The notes: a model not told the origin generated them from the letters alone. A stretch of 64,000 bases of DNA from an uncultured Coriobacteriaceae bacterium (GCA_902803315.1 CADCPM010000023.1:17401-81400); one strand, 5' to 3'; shown: positions 42,445 through 52,367, numbered from the stretch's first letter. Made by a program: numbers and translations.

Positions 42445-43788
42445 CTACTCCGCCTGCAGGGCCGCGACCGTCATGTAGTTGTACGGCGCGTTGAAGTGCG
42501 GCAGGAAGAAGATGTCCAGCAGGGCGAGCTCGTCTATGGTCACCTTCTTGGCAACGGCGAGGCTGAACATGTTGATGTTGCCGCTCATGTCGTACGTTGA
42601 CGCAAGCTGCGCGCCAAGGATCGCGCGCGTGGTCTTGTCATACACGATCTTTATGGTGGTATCGGGGTTGTCGTGCTCGATGAATGGCGCCTTTTGGCAG
42701 TCGGTAACCGTGGTGGTAAGCACCTCCACGCCCGCGCGCTTTGCGGCAGACTCGGTAAGGCCCGTAGACACCATCTTGAGGTCGAAGATGCAGATGCCCG
42801 AGGATCCCTGGACGCCTGGGGTCTGAATCTCCGTGCCACAGATATTGTGGCCGGCAACGATACCGGAGCGCACTGCGTTGGACGCCAGCGCTATGTAGCC
42901 AGGCGCTCCGTCCAGACCGTTGTTGAATATGGTTGCGCAGTCGCCGACGGCATACACGTCGGGAATGCTCGTTTGCTGGTGGCGATCAACCACGATGGCG
43001 CCGTTGGCGAAGAGCTCCATGCCGCTTTGGGCGACCAGGGCGTTGTTGGGCTTGAAGCCAATGCACACGCACACCATGTCCACGTCGTAGGCGCCCTTAT
43101 CCGTTACGAGCTTGCTGACCTTGCCATCGGTGCCCTCAAAGTGGTCCACGCCCTCGCCAAAGTGGCACTCGATTCCGTTGTTTGCAAGGTTTTGGGCCAT
43201 ACGCTCGCAGAACTCGGGGTCAAAGTTGTTTGCCATGCAGGTGGGTGCCATGTCCACCAGCAGCGTATGGCGTCCGTTGCGCTGGAAGGCCTCGGCGAGC
43301 TCTACGCCAATGTATCCTGCGCCCACTACGGCCACGGTCTTAATGGCGGGATCCTTGAGCTTGTCTACCACTTCCTGCGCGTTTTGGAAGAGCTTGACCT
43401 GCTGGATGTTCTCTAGGTCTCCGCCCTCGAAGCGCGGGATTATGGGCAGCGAGCCCGTTGCCAGAACGAGCTTGTCGTAGGGCTCCGCATACTCGGTGCC
43501 GTCCTTGCCCTTGGCATAGACAACCTTTGCGTCAAAGTCTATGCGCTCCACTGGGCATTCCATGTGCACGGTGGCACCCTTTTGCTCGAACTGCTCCTTC
43601 GTTTGGTAGAAGAGCCCGTCTGGCCCGCTAATCTGGTTGCCGATCCACAGTGCCATGCCGCACCCGAGGAAGCTGATGTTTGAGTTTGCGTCAAAGGCCA
43701 CAACCTCGTTGCCCTCGTAGTTGTCCAGGATGGTGTTGATTGTTGCCGTGCCAGCGTGGTTGGCGCCTATTACGACTATCTTGCTCAT
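42445..43788 (-). CDS. nox: Water-forming NADH oxidase (FAD, single redox cysteine)
   Basis: 447 residues of the Nox/CoA-disulfide reductase family. IVVIGANHAGTATINTIL binds FAD and SFLGCGMALWIG holds the single redox Cys near residue 44. LVLATGSLPIIP, TVAVVGAGYIGVELAEAF (NAD site) and DVYAVGDCATIFN follow, and the C-terminal dimer domain ends with DIFFLPHFNAPYNYM. The set fits the enzymes that reduce O2 to water with NADH in lactobacilli and other anaerobes, so its role is likely oxygen removal and NAD regeneration. It is flanked by repeats and appears to be a single-gene unit. Confidence 0.88.
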   Translation of the reverse strand: MSKIVVIGANHAGTATINTILDNYEGNEVVAFDANSNISFLGCGMALWIGNQISGPDGLFYQTKEQFEQKGATVHMECPVERIDFDAKVVYAKGKDGTEYAEPYDKLVLATGSLPIIPRFEGGDLENIQQVKLFQNAQEVVDKLKDPAIKTVAVVGAGYIGVELAEAFQRNGRHTLLVDMAPTCMANNFDPEFCERMAQNLANNGIECHFGEGVDHFEGTDGKVSKLVTDKGAYDVDMVCVCIGFKPNNALVAQSGMELFANGAIVVDRHQQTSIPDVYAVGDCATIFNNGLDGAPGYIALASNAVRSGIVAGHNICGTEIQTPGVQGSSGICIFDLKMVSTGLTESAAKRAGVEVLTTTVTDCQKAPFIEHDNPDTTIKIVYDKTTRAILGAQLASTYDMSGNINMFSLAVAKKVTIDELALLDIFFLPHFNAPYNYMTVAALQAE

Positions 43789-43926
43789 TCTGTTCTCCCC
43801 TCGCGAATCGTAAAACCCTTTCTCAAGGGTACCATGCGCAAGTACGTCCCAGAATGTCGGCCATTGCCATCGTGCTATTTAACAAGGCAGACGTACGCGT
43901 CCCCGCGCCCACGATGCAGTCCGCAG

Positions 43927-43975
43927 GCGGCGACTCACGAAGTGGGCGCGTGACAAGGGGACAGGTCACTTGTCA
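43927..43975. repeat. Fused fragments of family-C and family-B repeats
   Basis: GGCGGCGACTCACGAAGTG (partial family-C core) runs into TGACAAGGGGACAGGTCAC and TTGTCA (family B, inverted). The stop codon of the solute-binding gene (43966-43968) lies inside. Confidence 0.6.
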
Positions 43976-45300
43976 GATTTTTCCAGGGTGTACGTCCCGA
44001 AGCCGGCAACTGCCTCATCGATTGACGATTCCCCGTTTGCGACCTTATAGGCCGCGACGCGATATTGGATGGTGGCGTCGTCCGAAAGTCCGACTTCGTG
44101 GGTCGATATAATCCGGGACGAGTCTACCTTGCTAAACGGTGCGTACATTCCGTCGTAGGCAAGGTCTTGGGTAACCGTGAGCAGGCGTTTTGCGCGCGCG
44201 ATGTCGTTGAGTTCCTGCGGGCTTACCAAAAACCGCATGAACTCGTTCGCCATATTGAGGTTCTTGCCATCCTTGTTGACCGCAAACTGCACCGAGGGCT
44301 TGTCGAGCAGGCAAGCGCCTTCGTTGGTGAGCGTGAACGGATGGAAGGCGTACGAGAAGGGATGGGCGCCAAACGCCTCGGACTGGCTCTCGCGCTTGGC
44401 CGTGCCCGACGCCGTGTCGGCTGAGCTCAGCGCCATTGGTATGTCGCCTTCGAAGAACCTCAGGATCAGCGCGTTGTAGCCGTCTTTCAGCTCGTTGCAG
44501 ACGTCGAGCTTAATGCATCTACGCGCTATAAGGTCGTTTACCTTCTGGAGGACGGGCCTCATGTACTCGCCAGCCGAAGGGTCGAGCGAGTTGAGCTTCT
44601 CAACCGTTTCGGGATGCTTGGCGGCATTGCCGTACATGAGCTCGCCGACGAGGTTGCCGTATGAGGACGGCACGTTGTAGCACAGAATGGGGGTGGGGTA
44701 GCCGGCCCTGTTGAACGCATCGCATGCCGCCAACAGCTCGTCGTAGGTTGTGGGTACGCTGATTCCCTCCTTTTTGAAGAGGTCCTCGTTCACAAGGATG
44801 CCGGAAGTGCTGGAGAAGATCGGGACCATGGGGCATGCCCCTGCCTTGTCTTTGCAGAGCAAGCTCGGACGAATGCACGACAGGTCGATGTTGAGCGCCG
44901 GATCGGAAAGGTTCTCGGCATGCTTGAACAGCTCATCATAGCTTTCGTTTTCCAGCATGAAGTCTTGCGCAAAAAAGATGTCGGGCGCATTCGGGGAACT
45001 TAGAGTCGTAGAGACGACCTTGTTGTAGTCGTCGAGCTTGGTGTAGCTCAGCTGGACGTTGGGGTAGTACTCGTTGAATTTGTCGAACTCTGCTTCGAGC
45101 GCCTCGAAGTTGTCGTAGCTGCCAGCCACCGAAATGGCGGCCTTCGTGTTGGTGTCGAGTGCGGGGGTGAAGCTCTTCTGATCATTCGCCTGTGACGACG
45201 ACTTTTGTGAAGACCCTGATGGTGCGGCGCAAGCCGCCAATGCCACCAAGACAAGCACAATCGACAGAGCACACAGGCAACGCGTGACGGACTTCTTCAT
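43966..45300 (-). CDS. Family 1 extracellular solute-binding lipoprotein coupled to a histidine kinase
   Basis: 444 residues. The signal ends at the lipobox LAAC with a Ser/Gln linker. The fold is that of sugar-type ABC binding proteins: ISVAGSYDNFEALEAEFDKF, LSSPNAPDIFFAQDF, VPIFSSTSGILVNEDLFKKEG, and MANEFMRFLVSPQELN. No permease or ATPase is nearby. Instead its ATG overlaps the stop of the upstream histidine kinase (ATGA), so a sensory role, presenting a ligand to that kinase, is likely. The final KSDK and stop codon come from a family-B repeat. Confidence 0.85.
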   Translation of the reverse strand: MKKSVTRCLCALSIVLVLVALAACAAPSGSSQKSSSQANDQKSFTPALDTNTKAAISVAGSYDNFEALEAEFDKFNEYYPNVQLSYTKLDDYNKVVSTTLSSPNAPDIFFAQDFMLENESYDELFKHAENLSDPALNIDLSCIRPSLLCKDKAGACPMVPIFSSTSGILVNEDLFKKEGISVPTTYDELLAACDAFNRAGYPTPILCYNVPSSYGNLVGELMYGNAAKHPETVEKLNSLDPSAGEYMRPVLQKVNDLIARRCIKLDVCNELKDGYNALILRFFEGDIPMALSSADTASGTAKRESQSEAFGAHPFSYAFHPFTLTNEGACLLDKPSVQFAVNKDGKNLNMANEFMRFLVSPQELNDIARAKRLLTVTQDLAYDGMYAPFSKVDSSRIISTHEVGLSDDATIQYRVAAYKVANGESSIDEAVAGFGTYTLEKSDK

Positions 45301-47852
45301 AGCTTGTCCTCCTTTACCCTTCTGATCTCCTTCAAAACGAGCTTAACGTCGAGCGGTTTGGCAAGATGGCCGTCCATGCCGGCGTCCAAACACAACGCCA
45401 CGTCTTCGGAAAACGCATCTGCCGTCGTCGCGATGATTGGAATCGTCGATATCCGCTCATCGGGTAGCGCGCGAATGGCCTTTGTGGCCTCAATGCCGTT
45501 CATAACAGGCATTTGCACGTCCATGAGTACGAGATCGTAGGCTCCGGGCTGCGACGACGTAATCAAGTCTACCGCAATCTGGCCGTCTTCGGCGCGTGTT
45601 GCCTCGATGCCGTACATGTCGAGGAGCATGTTGATGATCTCCCAATTGATGTCGTTGTCCTCCGCAACGAGTACGCGCGTTCCCGCAAGGTCGGAATAGT
45701 CGTCCTCCCGCGTCGCCTGCGTTGCCGTCACGTGTAGCGCGTCGTTGATTGCGCGGTACAACGTGGACCTGAACAGCGGTTTGGATATGAACCCGTCCGC
45801 GCCGGCTTCCTTCGCGCTTTCCTCTATGTCGGACCAGTCGTAGGCCGAGACAAGGACACTTGGCGCCTGGTTTCCGTCCAAGGCTCGAATGCGGCGCACG
45901 ACCTCGATGCCGTCCATCTGGGGCATCTTCCAGTCGACGATAATGACACTGTGGTCCTCGAGCTTGCCGCTCCGCATTTCCAGCATCTCGAGTGCCTGCG
46001 CGCCCGAGGAGGCCACCTCAGCGCGTGCGCCGAGCGATCCCAGCGCGTGCTGGGCGGTTTGGAGAAGGGCCTCGTCGTCATCAACGAGCAGCACGTCGAC
46101 CGACTCCAGCGCCATGTCCTCGTCCTCGCGCTCAGCGATGGGCACGTCGAGATTGATGGTAAATGTCGTTCCCTCGTCCTCCTTGCTGCGGCACTCGATT
46201 GTGCCTCCCATGAGGTCGACCATCTGCTTGGTAATGGCAAGCCCGAGTCCCGTGCCCTGCACCTTGTTTGCGCGGCTGTTGGTTTGGCGCGAGAACGACT
46301 CGTACATGCGCTCCATGAACTCCTCGCTCATGCCGATGCCCGTGTCGGCCACACGGTAGACGAGGTGCACCATGTTTGGCGTGTCGCAGTCAAGCTCCTG
46401 CAGGTCGACGGCGACGCTTCCGTGAGCCTCGGTATACTTGAGGGCGTTCGACAAAATGTTGATGAACACCTGGTTGATGCGCAGCTGGTCGGCATAGAGA
46501 TACTCGTGCTCGATGTCGTTGATGTGGAAGTGGAAGTCCAAGCTCTTCTCTTTGACCATGGGCTGCGAAATGTTGACGAGGTTCTCGGCTACCTCCGCAA
46601 TTGAGAAGACCGCCGGCGTAAGGGAGAGCTTGCCGCTTTCCACCTTGGAGATATCCAGGATGTCGTTGATGAGCGTGAGCAGGTGGTTGCTCGCGAGCCC
46701 GATCTTGCGCAGGCTGTCCTTTACGACGGTTGGGTCGTCAACGTTGCGTTGCGCGATCGTCGTAAGACCCAAGATTGCGTTCATGGGCGTGCGAATGTCG
46801 TGAGACATGGTCGAGAGGAAGTTGCTCTTGGCGCGATTCGCTGCCTCGGCCTCCTTTGCGGCCTCGTTCAGGCGCACGTTGAACCAATTCATGAACACCA
46901 TGTCGAAGATGAGCAGGAACAACAAGGCGCAGGTAACGCCGATGACCAAAACCCAGTCGACGGTGCTTCGGTGCAGGCTGCTCGCCTGGATATAGTTCAG
47001 AAGGGTCCAACCTTGGTTCGCGCTGATTGGCGTATACGCTATCAAGCACTTCTCACCACGCGAGTTGGTCATGAAGAAGGACCCTTCCTGCGTGGCCAGG
47101 CGCGTCCTGAGCTCGTCCACCCCGGCCGAGTCGACCTGATTGTACGATTTGTAGAACTCAATGAAGTTGTTGTTCTTGTAATCGTGGCCCTTGATGATGT
47201 AGTTGCCGTCGCTGTCGATGAGCGATACCTCGGCGTCCTTGTACCGATCGATGGGGAACACCCATTTTTCCTGAAGCTTTTCCGTGGGGATGACGCGTAA
47301 AAGAACTGCTTCGCGCCGCTTTGTCCCGTCGTTGGAATCCACAAGCGAGACCTTGCTGCAAAACGACAGCGACTGTATGCCGTTCATGGGGTTGGTGTAC
47401 GACCGCGAGATATTGATGGCGCCATCCTGCTCGTCCAGCTTGTCTGGTCGTATGGGAAGGCCGATTGCCCTGTACGACACGGCATAGTCATCGTCGGTAC
47501 CCGTTTTGGGTCGCGTCGAGAGTCCCTCAAGCGAGCCGTCATCCGTAAAGACGATGTGTGCGGAGGAATCGGGAGACACGTGAGAAGACCTGACGAACGA
47601 TATCGCCTCGTCGATGGTAAGAGGCTTGCTGTTGATGTAGCGTGCCCATACGTCGCAGATGCTCTGCTCGCCTTCGAGGTAGTTGGCCGTCACCTGCTCC
47701 ATGGTGACGGTCGCCGTCTCGAACTGGTTCACCTCGGCGGTAATCGACTCGTCGGCCACCCTTCGCGCGTACAGCAAAACGAAGCCTATGATTCCAAGCA
47801 TGACGGCAATGTTTACCGCAATAATCATATGTCGCTTGTTTGCTGTTCGCAT
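45297..47852 (-). CDS. Hybrid sensor histidine kinase with two receiver domains
   Basis: About 851 residues. Two membrane helices (IIAVNIAVMLGIIGFVLLYA and VLVIGVTCALLFLLIFDMVF) enclose a ~270-residue Cache-like sensor. The kinase core has the H-box SHDIRTPMNAIL, N-box NILSNALKYT, and DTGIGM and GTGLGLAI ATP motifs. Two receivers follow, each with its phosphoacceptor Asp (VIIVDWKMPQMDG and LVLMDVQMPVMNG) and Lys (SKPL, AKPL). No Hpt domain is visible. Start at ATG 47852 follows AAAGG; an ATG at 47885 is possible. Ligand sensing probably involves the co-translated solute-binding protein. No partner response regulator with a DNA-binding domain is in the window. Confidence 0.88.
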   Translation of the reverse strand: MRTANKRHMIIAVNIAVMLGIIGFVLLYARRVADESITAEVNQFETATVTMEQVTANYLEGEQSICDVWARYINSKPLTIDEAISFVRSSHVSPDSSAHIVFTDDGSLEGLSTRPKTGTDDDYAVSYRAIGLPIRPDKLDEQDGAINISRSYTNPMNGIQSLSFCSKVSLVDSNDGTKRREAVLLRVIPTEKLQEKWVFPIDRYKDAEVSLIDSDGNYIIKGHDYKNNNFIEFYKSYNQVDSAGVDELRTRLATQEGSFFMTNSRGEKCLIAYTPISANQGWTLLNYIQASSLHRSTVDWVLVIGVTCALLFLLIFDMVFMNWFNVRLNEAAKEAEAANRAKSNFLSTMSHDIRTPMNAILGLTTIAQRNVDDPTVVKDSLRKIGLASNHLLTLINDILDISKVESGKLSLTPAVFSIAEVAENLVNISQPMVKEKSLDFHFHINDIEHEYLYADQLRINQVFINILSNALKYTEAHGSVAVDLQELDCDTPNMVHLVYRVADTGIGMSEEFMERMYESFSRQTNSRANKVQGTGLGLAITKQMVDLMGGTIECRSKEDEGTTFTINLDVPIAEREDEDMALESVDVLLVDDDEALLQTAQHALGSLGARAEVASSGAQALEMLEMRSGKLEDHSVIIVDWKMPQMDGIEVVRRIRALDGNQAPSVLVSAYDWSDIEESAKEAGADGFISKPLFRSTLYRAINDALHVTATQATREDDYSDLAGTRVLVAEDNDINWEIINMLLDMYGIEATRAEDGQIAVDLITSSQPGAYDLVLMDVQMPVMNGIEATKAIRALPDERISTIPIIATTADAFSEDVALCLDAGMDGHLAKPLDVKLVLKEIRRVKEDKL

Positions 47853-47926
47853 CTTGGACCTTTTTTCGCAACGTTTGGTTTCCATTATCCCATGTTTTGC
47901 TCGTTGATAAAAGCATGCAAAAAGGG

Positions 47927-47961
47927 GACCCAAAATAGGGGACAGTCCCCTATTTAGGGTC
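47927..47961. repeat. Family-A hairpin between divergent genes
   Basis: GACCCAAAATAGGGGAC pairs with GTCCCCTATTTAGGGTC. It lies between the kinase gene and the methyltransferase gene, about 20 bases before a TATACT box at 47981-47986. Confidence 0.7.
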
Positions 47962-48029
47962 GCGTCCGTACCAAATGTCGTATACTGGTGTTACGAATTT
48001 GCAAAGAGTAATACTCGAGAGGCGGCACG

Positions 48030-48830
48030 ATGACAATTGCACAAGTCCGCGACGAACTGGGAGCAGCCATTGGTGAGTATTGGGACAACCGCGCCCAAAC
48101 GTACTCCAATGGCATCCAAAGCGAGCTGGCCGGATATGGTCGATGCACTTGGCAGCGTGTGTTGGCACATGCGATAGAGAGCACGTGCGATGCCGTCGCA
48201 AGGGAAGGTCGCACCATGCGTGCGCTCGACTTGGGTTGCGGCCCGGGCTTCTTTAGCATCCTTCTTGCCGACGAGGGCTGTGCGGTGGATGCGGTGGACA
48301 TGAGCGCAAAAATGCTCGAGCGTGCGCGTGCGAATGCCGCGCAAGCGGTGCCAGGTGCCAGCATCGCCTTCCACCAATGCGATGCCGCGGACCTTCCGTT
48401 TGCGAGCGAATCCTTCGACGTGGCGGTCTCTCGCAACCTCACGTGGCTCATGCGCGATCCCGAAGCTGCGTATGCCGAGTGGCTTCGCGTGTTGCGCCCA
48501 GGCGGCAAGCTCCTCGTGTTCGACGCAAACTGGTATCGCTATTTGGTGGACGACGACGTAGACGCTGCGCGAAGGAGCGATCAGGCCAACGCGCAGGTCT
48601 ATGACAAGGGCTCGCGCGCCACCGACGACGAGGAACGACGCTGCGAGCTCATTGCCGCCGAGTTGCCGCTCACCTCCGTCGTGCGCCCGCAATGGGACAT
48701 CCAGGTGCTCGAGCGTCTTGGTGCGACGCGCGTAAGCGTCAACGAGCAGGCGTGGCAGGATCTCTGGTCTGCGGACGAGCAGGCCTACTACGGCTCGTCG
48801 CCCCTGTTCATGATCGAGGCCCGCAAGTAG
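48030..48830 (+). CDS. Class I SAM-dependent methyltransferase at the head of the nik-like operon
   Basis: 266 residues. The Rossmann-fold methyltransferase motifs are clear: ALDLGCGPGFFSILLA (motif I), VDAVDMSAKMLERA (II), FHQCDAADLPFASESFDVAVS (III/IV) and EWLRVLRPGGKLLVFD (post-motif). The C-terminal part is Asp/Glu-rich and may set substrate choice. GAGAGGCGG precedes the ATG. It is 21 bases upstream of the permease gene nikB-like and so is probably co-transcribed; a role in making or modifying a metal-binding ligand for the importer is a guess from context. Confidence 0.85.
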   Translation: MTIAQVRDELGAAIGEYWDNRAQTYSNGIQSELAGYGRCTWQRVLAHAIESTCDAVAREGRTMRALDLGCGPGFFSILLADEGCAVDAVDMSAKMLERARANAAQAVPGASIAFHQCDAADLPFASESFDVAVSRNLTWLMRDPEAAYAEWLRVLRPGGKLLVFDANWYRYLVDDDVDAARRSDQANAQVYDKGSRATDDEERRCELIAAELPLTSVVRPQWDIQVLERLGATRVSVNEQAWQDLWSADEQAYYGSSPLFMIEARK

Positions 48831-48851
48831 GGCGCGCGAAGGGACACCGCC

Positions 48852-49817
48852 ATGCGTCGCTACGTGATTCGACGGCTCCTGCAGCTCATTCCCATACTCA
48901 TAGGCATTACGCTGCTGTCGTTTGGCATGATGTACCTTGCGGGTGGCGACGCGGTGACGGCGCTGCTCGAGAACCAAGGCGTGGCGGTGACGCAGGAGGT
49001 CATTGACGCAAAGAAGCACGAGCTCGGCCTCGACCAGCCCTTTATGGTGCAGTATCTCAGCTGGTTCAGGGGACTCGTAACGGGAAGCATGGGCACGAGC
49101 TACGTAACGGGCAAAGACGTGTTCCAAACGTTCGTTTCAAAGCTGCCCGCGACCATCCTGCTTACGCTTACTTCCGTAATCGCCACGGTCGTGGTGGCGG
49201 TACCGCTGGGGATCGTTGCCGCAACCAGGCAAAACAAGTTCGTTGACTACCTCATTCGCGTGCTGAGCTTTGTGGGCAACTCGCTGCCCAACTTCTTCGT
49301 CGCGCTGCTCCTCATCTTCGTCTTCGCCATCACGTTGGGGTGGCTACCCTCAATATCGGCAAACATCGGGAAGACGGGCATCGCGGCCATCTCGTGGACG
49401 GGACTCGTTCTGCCCACGGCGACGCTCGCCATTGCCATGGCGTCAAAGTACACGCGCCAGATAAGGGCGACCGTGCTCGACGAGCTTGGCAAGCCCTATG
49501 TGGCGGGGGCCCGTGCCCGTGGCGTGAGCGAGGGCCGCATCCTTACCAGAAGCGTCCTCAAGAGCGTCATGATCATGCTGGTAACGTTGCTCGCGCTGTC
49601 GATCGGCGACCTTTTGGGAGGCACGGCCATCGTCGAGACGATCTTTCAGTGGGATGGGGTGGGCAAGCTCGCGGTGGACTCAATCGTTATGCGTGACTAT
49701 CCCATGATCCAGGCATACGTGGTATGGATGGCAATTATCTACGTGATGGTAAACCTGGTGGCTGACCTTCTGTATCACTATCTCGACCCCCGCGTGCGAC
49801 TGGGAGGCGACGACTGA
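48852..49817 (+). CDS. nikB: Nickel/dipeptide-type ABC permease, NikB-like
   Basis: 321 residues. YVIRRLLQLIPILIGITLLSF opens the usual first helix; five to six helices follow with the EAA-type loop (GARARGVSEGRILTRSVLKS) near residue 225 and the terminal MIQAYVVWMAIIYVMVNLVADLLY. This is the first permease of a peptide/nickel (PepT) family importer. Its stop overlaps the nikC-like start by one base (TGATG). Nickel is favoured over peptides from the overall set and the methyltransferase next door, but the family alone does not settle it. Confidence 0.8.
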   Translation: MRRYVIRRLLQLIPILIGITLLSFGMMYLAGGDAVTALLENQGVAVTQEVIDAKKHELGLDQPFMVQYLSWFRGLVTGSMGTSYVTGKDVFQTFVSKLPATILLTLTSVIATVVVAVPLGIVAATRQNKFVDYLIRVLSFVGNSLPNFFVALLLIFVFAITLGWLPSISANIGKTGIAAISWTGLVLPTATLAIAMASKYTRQIRATVLDELGKPYVAGARARGVSEGRILTRSVLKSVMIMLVTLLALSIGDLLGGTAIVETIFQWDGVGKLAVDSIVMRDYPMIQAYVVWMAIIYVMVNLVADLLYHYLDPRVRLGGDD

Positions 49818-50719
49818 TGCCGGGAGGAACGACGTGCGATGGCCATATTACCGTGCGAACGCAACGGGTTCGTCGCAACCACACGGGGGCCAAGCTCGCG
49901 GTGTTTGCCATGCTGGCTGTGGCAGTGCTGGCCGTGGCGGTGTTGGCACCGCTGTTGTGTCCGTACGACCCATACGCACAAGACCTTTCCCATGCGTTGG
50001 AGGCCCCGAGCTCTGCGCATCTGGCCGGTACCGACCGCTACGGTCGCGATCTTTTGTCGCGCATAATCGTGGGGTCCCAGTCGTCGGTCTTCTTTACGCT
50101 CTTGCTCGTTGTCATGGTCGCCGTGCTTGGCACCGCTGTCGGTGTGGTGTGCGGATGGAAGGGCGGCAAGCTCGACGTGGTGCTCATGCGGACGTCCGAC
50201 GTGTTCCTGGCGTTTCCGGGACTGGTGTTCGCGCTGGCCATAGCAGGAGTGCTCGGTGGCGGCATGATAAACGCCGTGCTTGCGCTCGCAGCCATAGGCT
50301 GGCCCAAATACGCGCGCATTGCCCGCGGACTTACGCTCGCGCAAAAGGGCGAGCCGTATCTTGCCGCCGCGCGACTTGCAGGCTGCTCCACGGCGCAGCT
50401 TGTCTTCTCTCACATATTGCCCAACATCGCGGGTCCGCTGTTGGTTACCGCGATGCTCGACATCGGCACGATGATGATGGAGCTCGCGGGCTTGTCATTC
50501 TTGGGTCTGGGAGCTCAGCCGCCCGTAGCCGAGTGGGGCTCGATGATGAGCGAGAACCGCAGCCTCCTGCAAACGGCCCCGTGGACCATCATTGCCCCGG
50601 GCATTGCCATCTTCATTACCGTTATGGTGTTCAACCTGCTTGGCGATACGGTTCGTGACTACATGGACCCAGAGCAGCGAGGCAGGAGAAAAGACAAAGA
50701 CGAAAGCGAGGAAGCATGA
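49817..50719 (+). CDS. nikC: Nickel/dipeptide-type ABC permease, NikC-like
   Basis: 300 residues. After a cytoplasmic N-terminus comes LAVFAMLAVAVLAVAVLAPLL, then LAGTDRYGRDLLSRIIVGSQSS, the standard DPP/NikC permease motif. The EAA loop is EPYLAAARLAGCSTAQLVFSH and the protein ends with a charged tail (RKDKDESEEA). It pairs with the NikB-like permease to form the membrane channel. It overlaps both neighbours (one base upstream, ATGA with the binding-protein gene downstream), so the five-gene set is tightly coupled. Confidence 0.82.
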   Translation: MPGGTTCDGHITVRTQRVRRNHTGAKLAVFAMLAVAVLAVAVLAPLLCPYDPYAQDLSHALEAPSSAHLAGTDRYGRDLLSRIIVGSQSSVFFTLLLVVMVAVLGTAVGVVCGWKGGKLDVVLMRTSDVFLAFPGLVFALAIAGVLGGGMINAVLALAAIGWPKYARIARGLTLAQKGEPYLAAARLAGCSTAQLVFSHILPNIAGPLLVTAMLDIGTMMMELAGLSFLGLGAQPPVAEWGSMMSENRSLLQTAPWTIIAPGIAIFITVMVFNLLGDTVRDYMDPEQRGRRKDKDESEEA

Positions 50720-52302
50720 AGAGCATCAAATGGAAGCGAAACGGGTTCGCACTCATGGCGGTGGCGCTTGCCGCAATGTTGGCGGTGGCGTTGGCGGGCT
50801 GCGGGGGATCGCAGCAGGCGGGCCAGGGAGGAGCCGCAGGTGCCGCATCGGGCGAGAAGAGGCTCGTATATGGCACGACGGGATACGGACCGCAGATGGA
50901 CGACGTCGGCCTCAATCCCCACAGCGCCTATTCCGGCTGGTCCGCCGTGCGCTACGGCGTGGGGGAGACCCTGTTTAGGTTTAGCGACGCCATGGAGGCG
51001 GAGCCGTGGCTGGCCACGAGCTATGAGTTCTTGGACGACACCCACGTAAAGATCGTGCTGCGTGACGACGTAAAGTTCTCGAGCGGTCGCGTGATGGACG
51101 GCGCGGCGGTGAAGGAGTGCCTGGACGACCTGGTTGCAAAGCACGACCGCGCTCCGTCCGACATGAAGATCGCGAACATTACGGCTGAGGGCAACACCAT
51201 TACCATCCAGACGGCCGAGCCGTGCCCCGCCCTCATCAACTACCTGTGCGATCCGTACGGAGCCATTATCGACATGAAGGCGGGCGTGACTCCCGAGGGC
51301 AACGTGGCGGGCACCGGGCCCTACGTGGCCGAGACCGTAACGGACACGGAGATCACGCTGCACAAGAACGAGGGCTATTGGGGTGGCAAGCCCAAGGTGG
51401 ATACGGTGATCGTGCGCACGTTCTCGGATACCGACGCACTGCAGAGCGCCTTGCAGTCCGGCGAGGTCAACGCGACCTACGGCCTTGCGTATTCGAGCTA
51501 CCAGCTGTTCAACAACGATGCCTACCACGTGTCCGACTGCTTTACGAGCCGCGTGTTCTTTGGCCAGGCAAACTACGCCTCGCCCGTGATGACCGACGAG
51601 GCGGTACGCAAGGCCATCGCCATGGGCATAGACAAGGAAGGCTTCGTGAAGACGCTTCTCAACGGTCGTGGTCAGCCTGCCAAGGGTCCGTTCCCTGCCA
51701 CTTTGAAGTTTGGCGACAATACCGTGACGACCGAGGCCTACGATCCCAAGGCAGCCGCCAAGCTACTTGAGGAGAGCGGCTGGGTGGATGGCGACGGAGA
51801 TGGAATCCGCGAGAAGGGCGGCCAAAAGCTCACGGTGCGTTGGCTCACGTATCCCGGCCGTCTGGAACTTCCGCTGCTTGCCGAGGCCGCGCAGGCAAGC
51901 CTCAAGGAGATCGGCGTGGATGTGCAGGTAAACAGCACGGCCAATCACGCCGAGATTCGCAAGGATGCGAACGCCTGGGACGTGTACGTGAGCGCTCTTA
52001 CGACCGCGCCTACCGGTGATCCCGAGTACTTCTTTAGCTCCACGTGCCTCTCCGAATCCACCAAGAACTTTGGTGCCTATCGCAGCCAGAAGCTCGACGA
52101 GCTGTATGCCCAGCTCCACAAGGAGTTCGACCCCAACACGCGCGCCAAGCTGGCCACGCAGATGAGCCAAACCATCCTGGACGACCACGGCTACTTCTTT
52201 GCGTCGTTCCTCCAGATGGGTATCGTGAGCCAGGCCAACGTAGCAGGTATGGCTGCACATCCGTGTGACTACTACGAGATCACCGCGGACTTGGACGTGT
52301 AA
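50716..52302 (+). CDS. nikA: Nickel/dipeptide-type solute-binding lipoprotein, NikA-like
   Basis: 528 residues. A signal peptide ends at the lipobox LAGC. The mature part is a SBP_bac_5 protein: GVGETLFRFSDAMEAEPWLA, VKIVLRDDVKFSSGRVMDG, VAGTGPYVAETVTDTEITL, YWGGKPKVDTVIVRTFSD and RKAIAMGIDKEGF. It captures the substrate outside for the NikBC channel. The VGLNPHSAY segment and short linkers resemble NikA/opine-metal receptors more than oligopeptide ones; this is a judgement from general look. Start ATG overlaps the nikC stop. Confidence 0.8.
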   Translation: MKSIKWKRNGFALMAVALAAMLAVALAGCGGSQQAGQGGAAGAASGEKRLVYGTTGYGPQMDDVGLNPHSAYSGWSAVRYGVGETLFRFSDAMEAEPWLATSYEFLDDTHVKIVLRDDVKFSSGRVMDGAAVKECLDDLVAKHDRAPSDMKIANITAEGNTITIQTAEPCPALINYLCDPYGAIIDMKAGVTPEGNVAGTGPYVAETVTDTEITLHKNEGYWGGKPKVDTVIVRTFSDTDALQSALQSGEVNATYGLAYSSYQLFNNDAYHVSDCFTSRVFFGQANYASPVMTDEAVRKAIAMGIDKEGFVKTLLNGRGQPAKGPFPATLKFGDNTVTTEAYDPKAAAKLLEESGWVDGDGDGIREKGGQKLTVRWLTYPGRLELPLLAEAAQASLKEIGVDVQVNSTANHAEIRKDANAWDVYVSALTTAPTGDPEYFFSSTCLSESTKNFGAYRSQKLDELYAQLHKEFDPNTRAKLATQMSQTILDDHGYFFASFLQMGIVSQANVAGMAAHPCDYYEITADLDV

Positions 52303-52367
52303 GGGTAAAGATGGCTTAGCGCTTGGCGCGGCGACGGCGCCGCGCGGAGATGCCGAGGGAGGATAGG

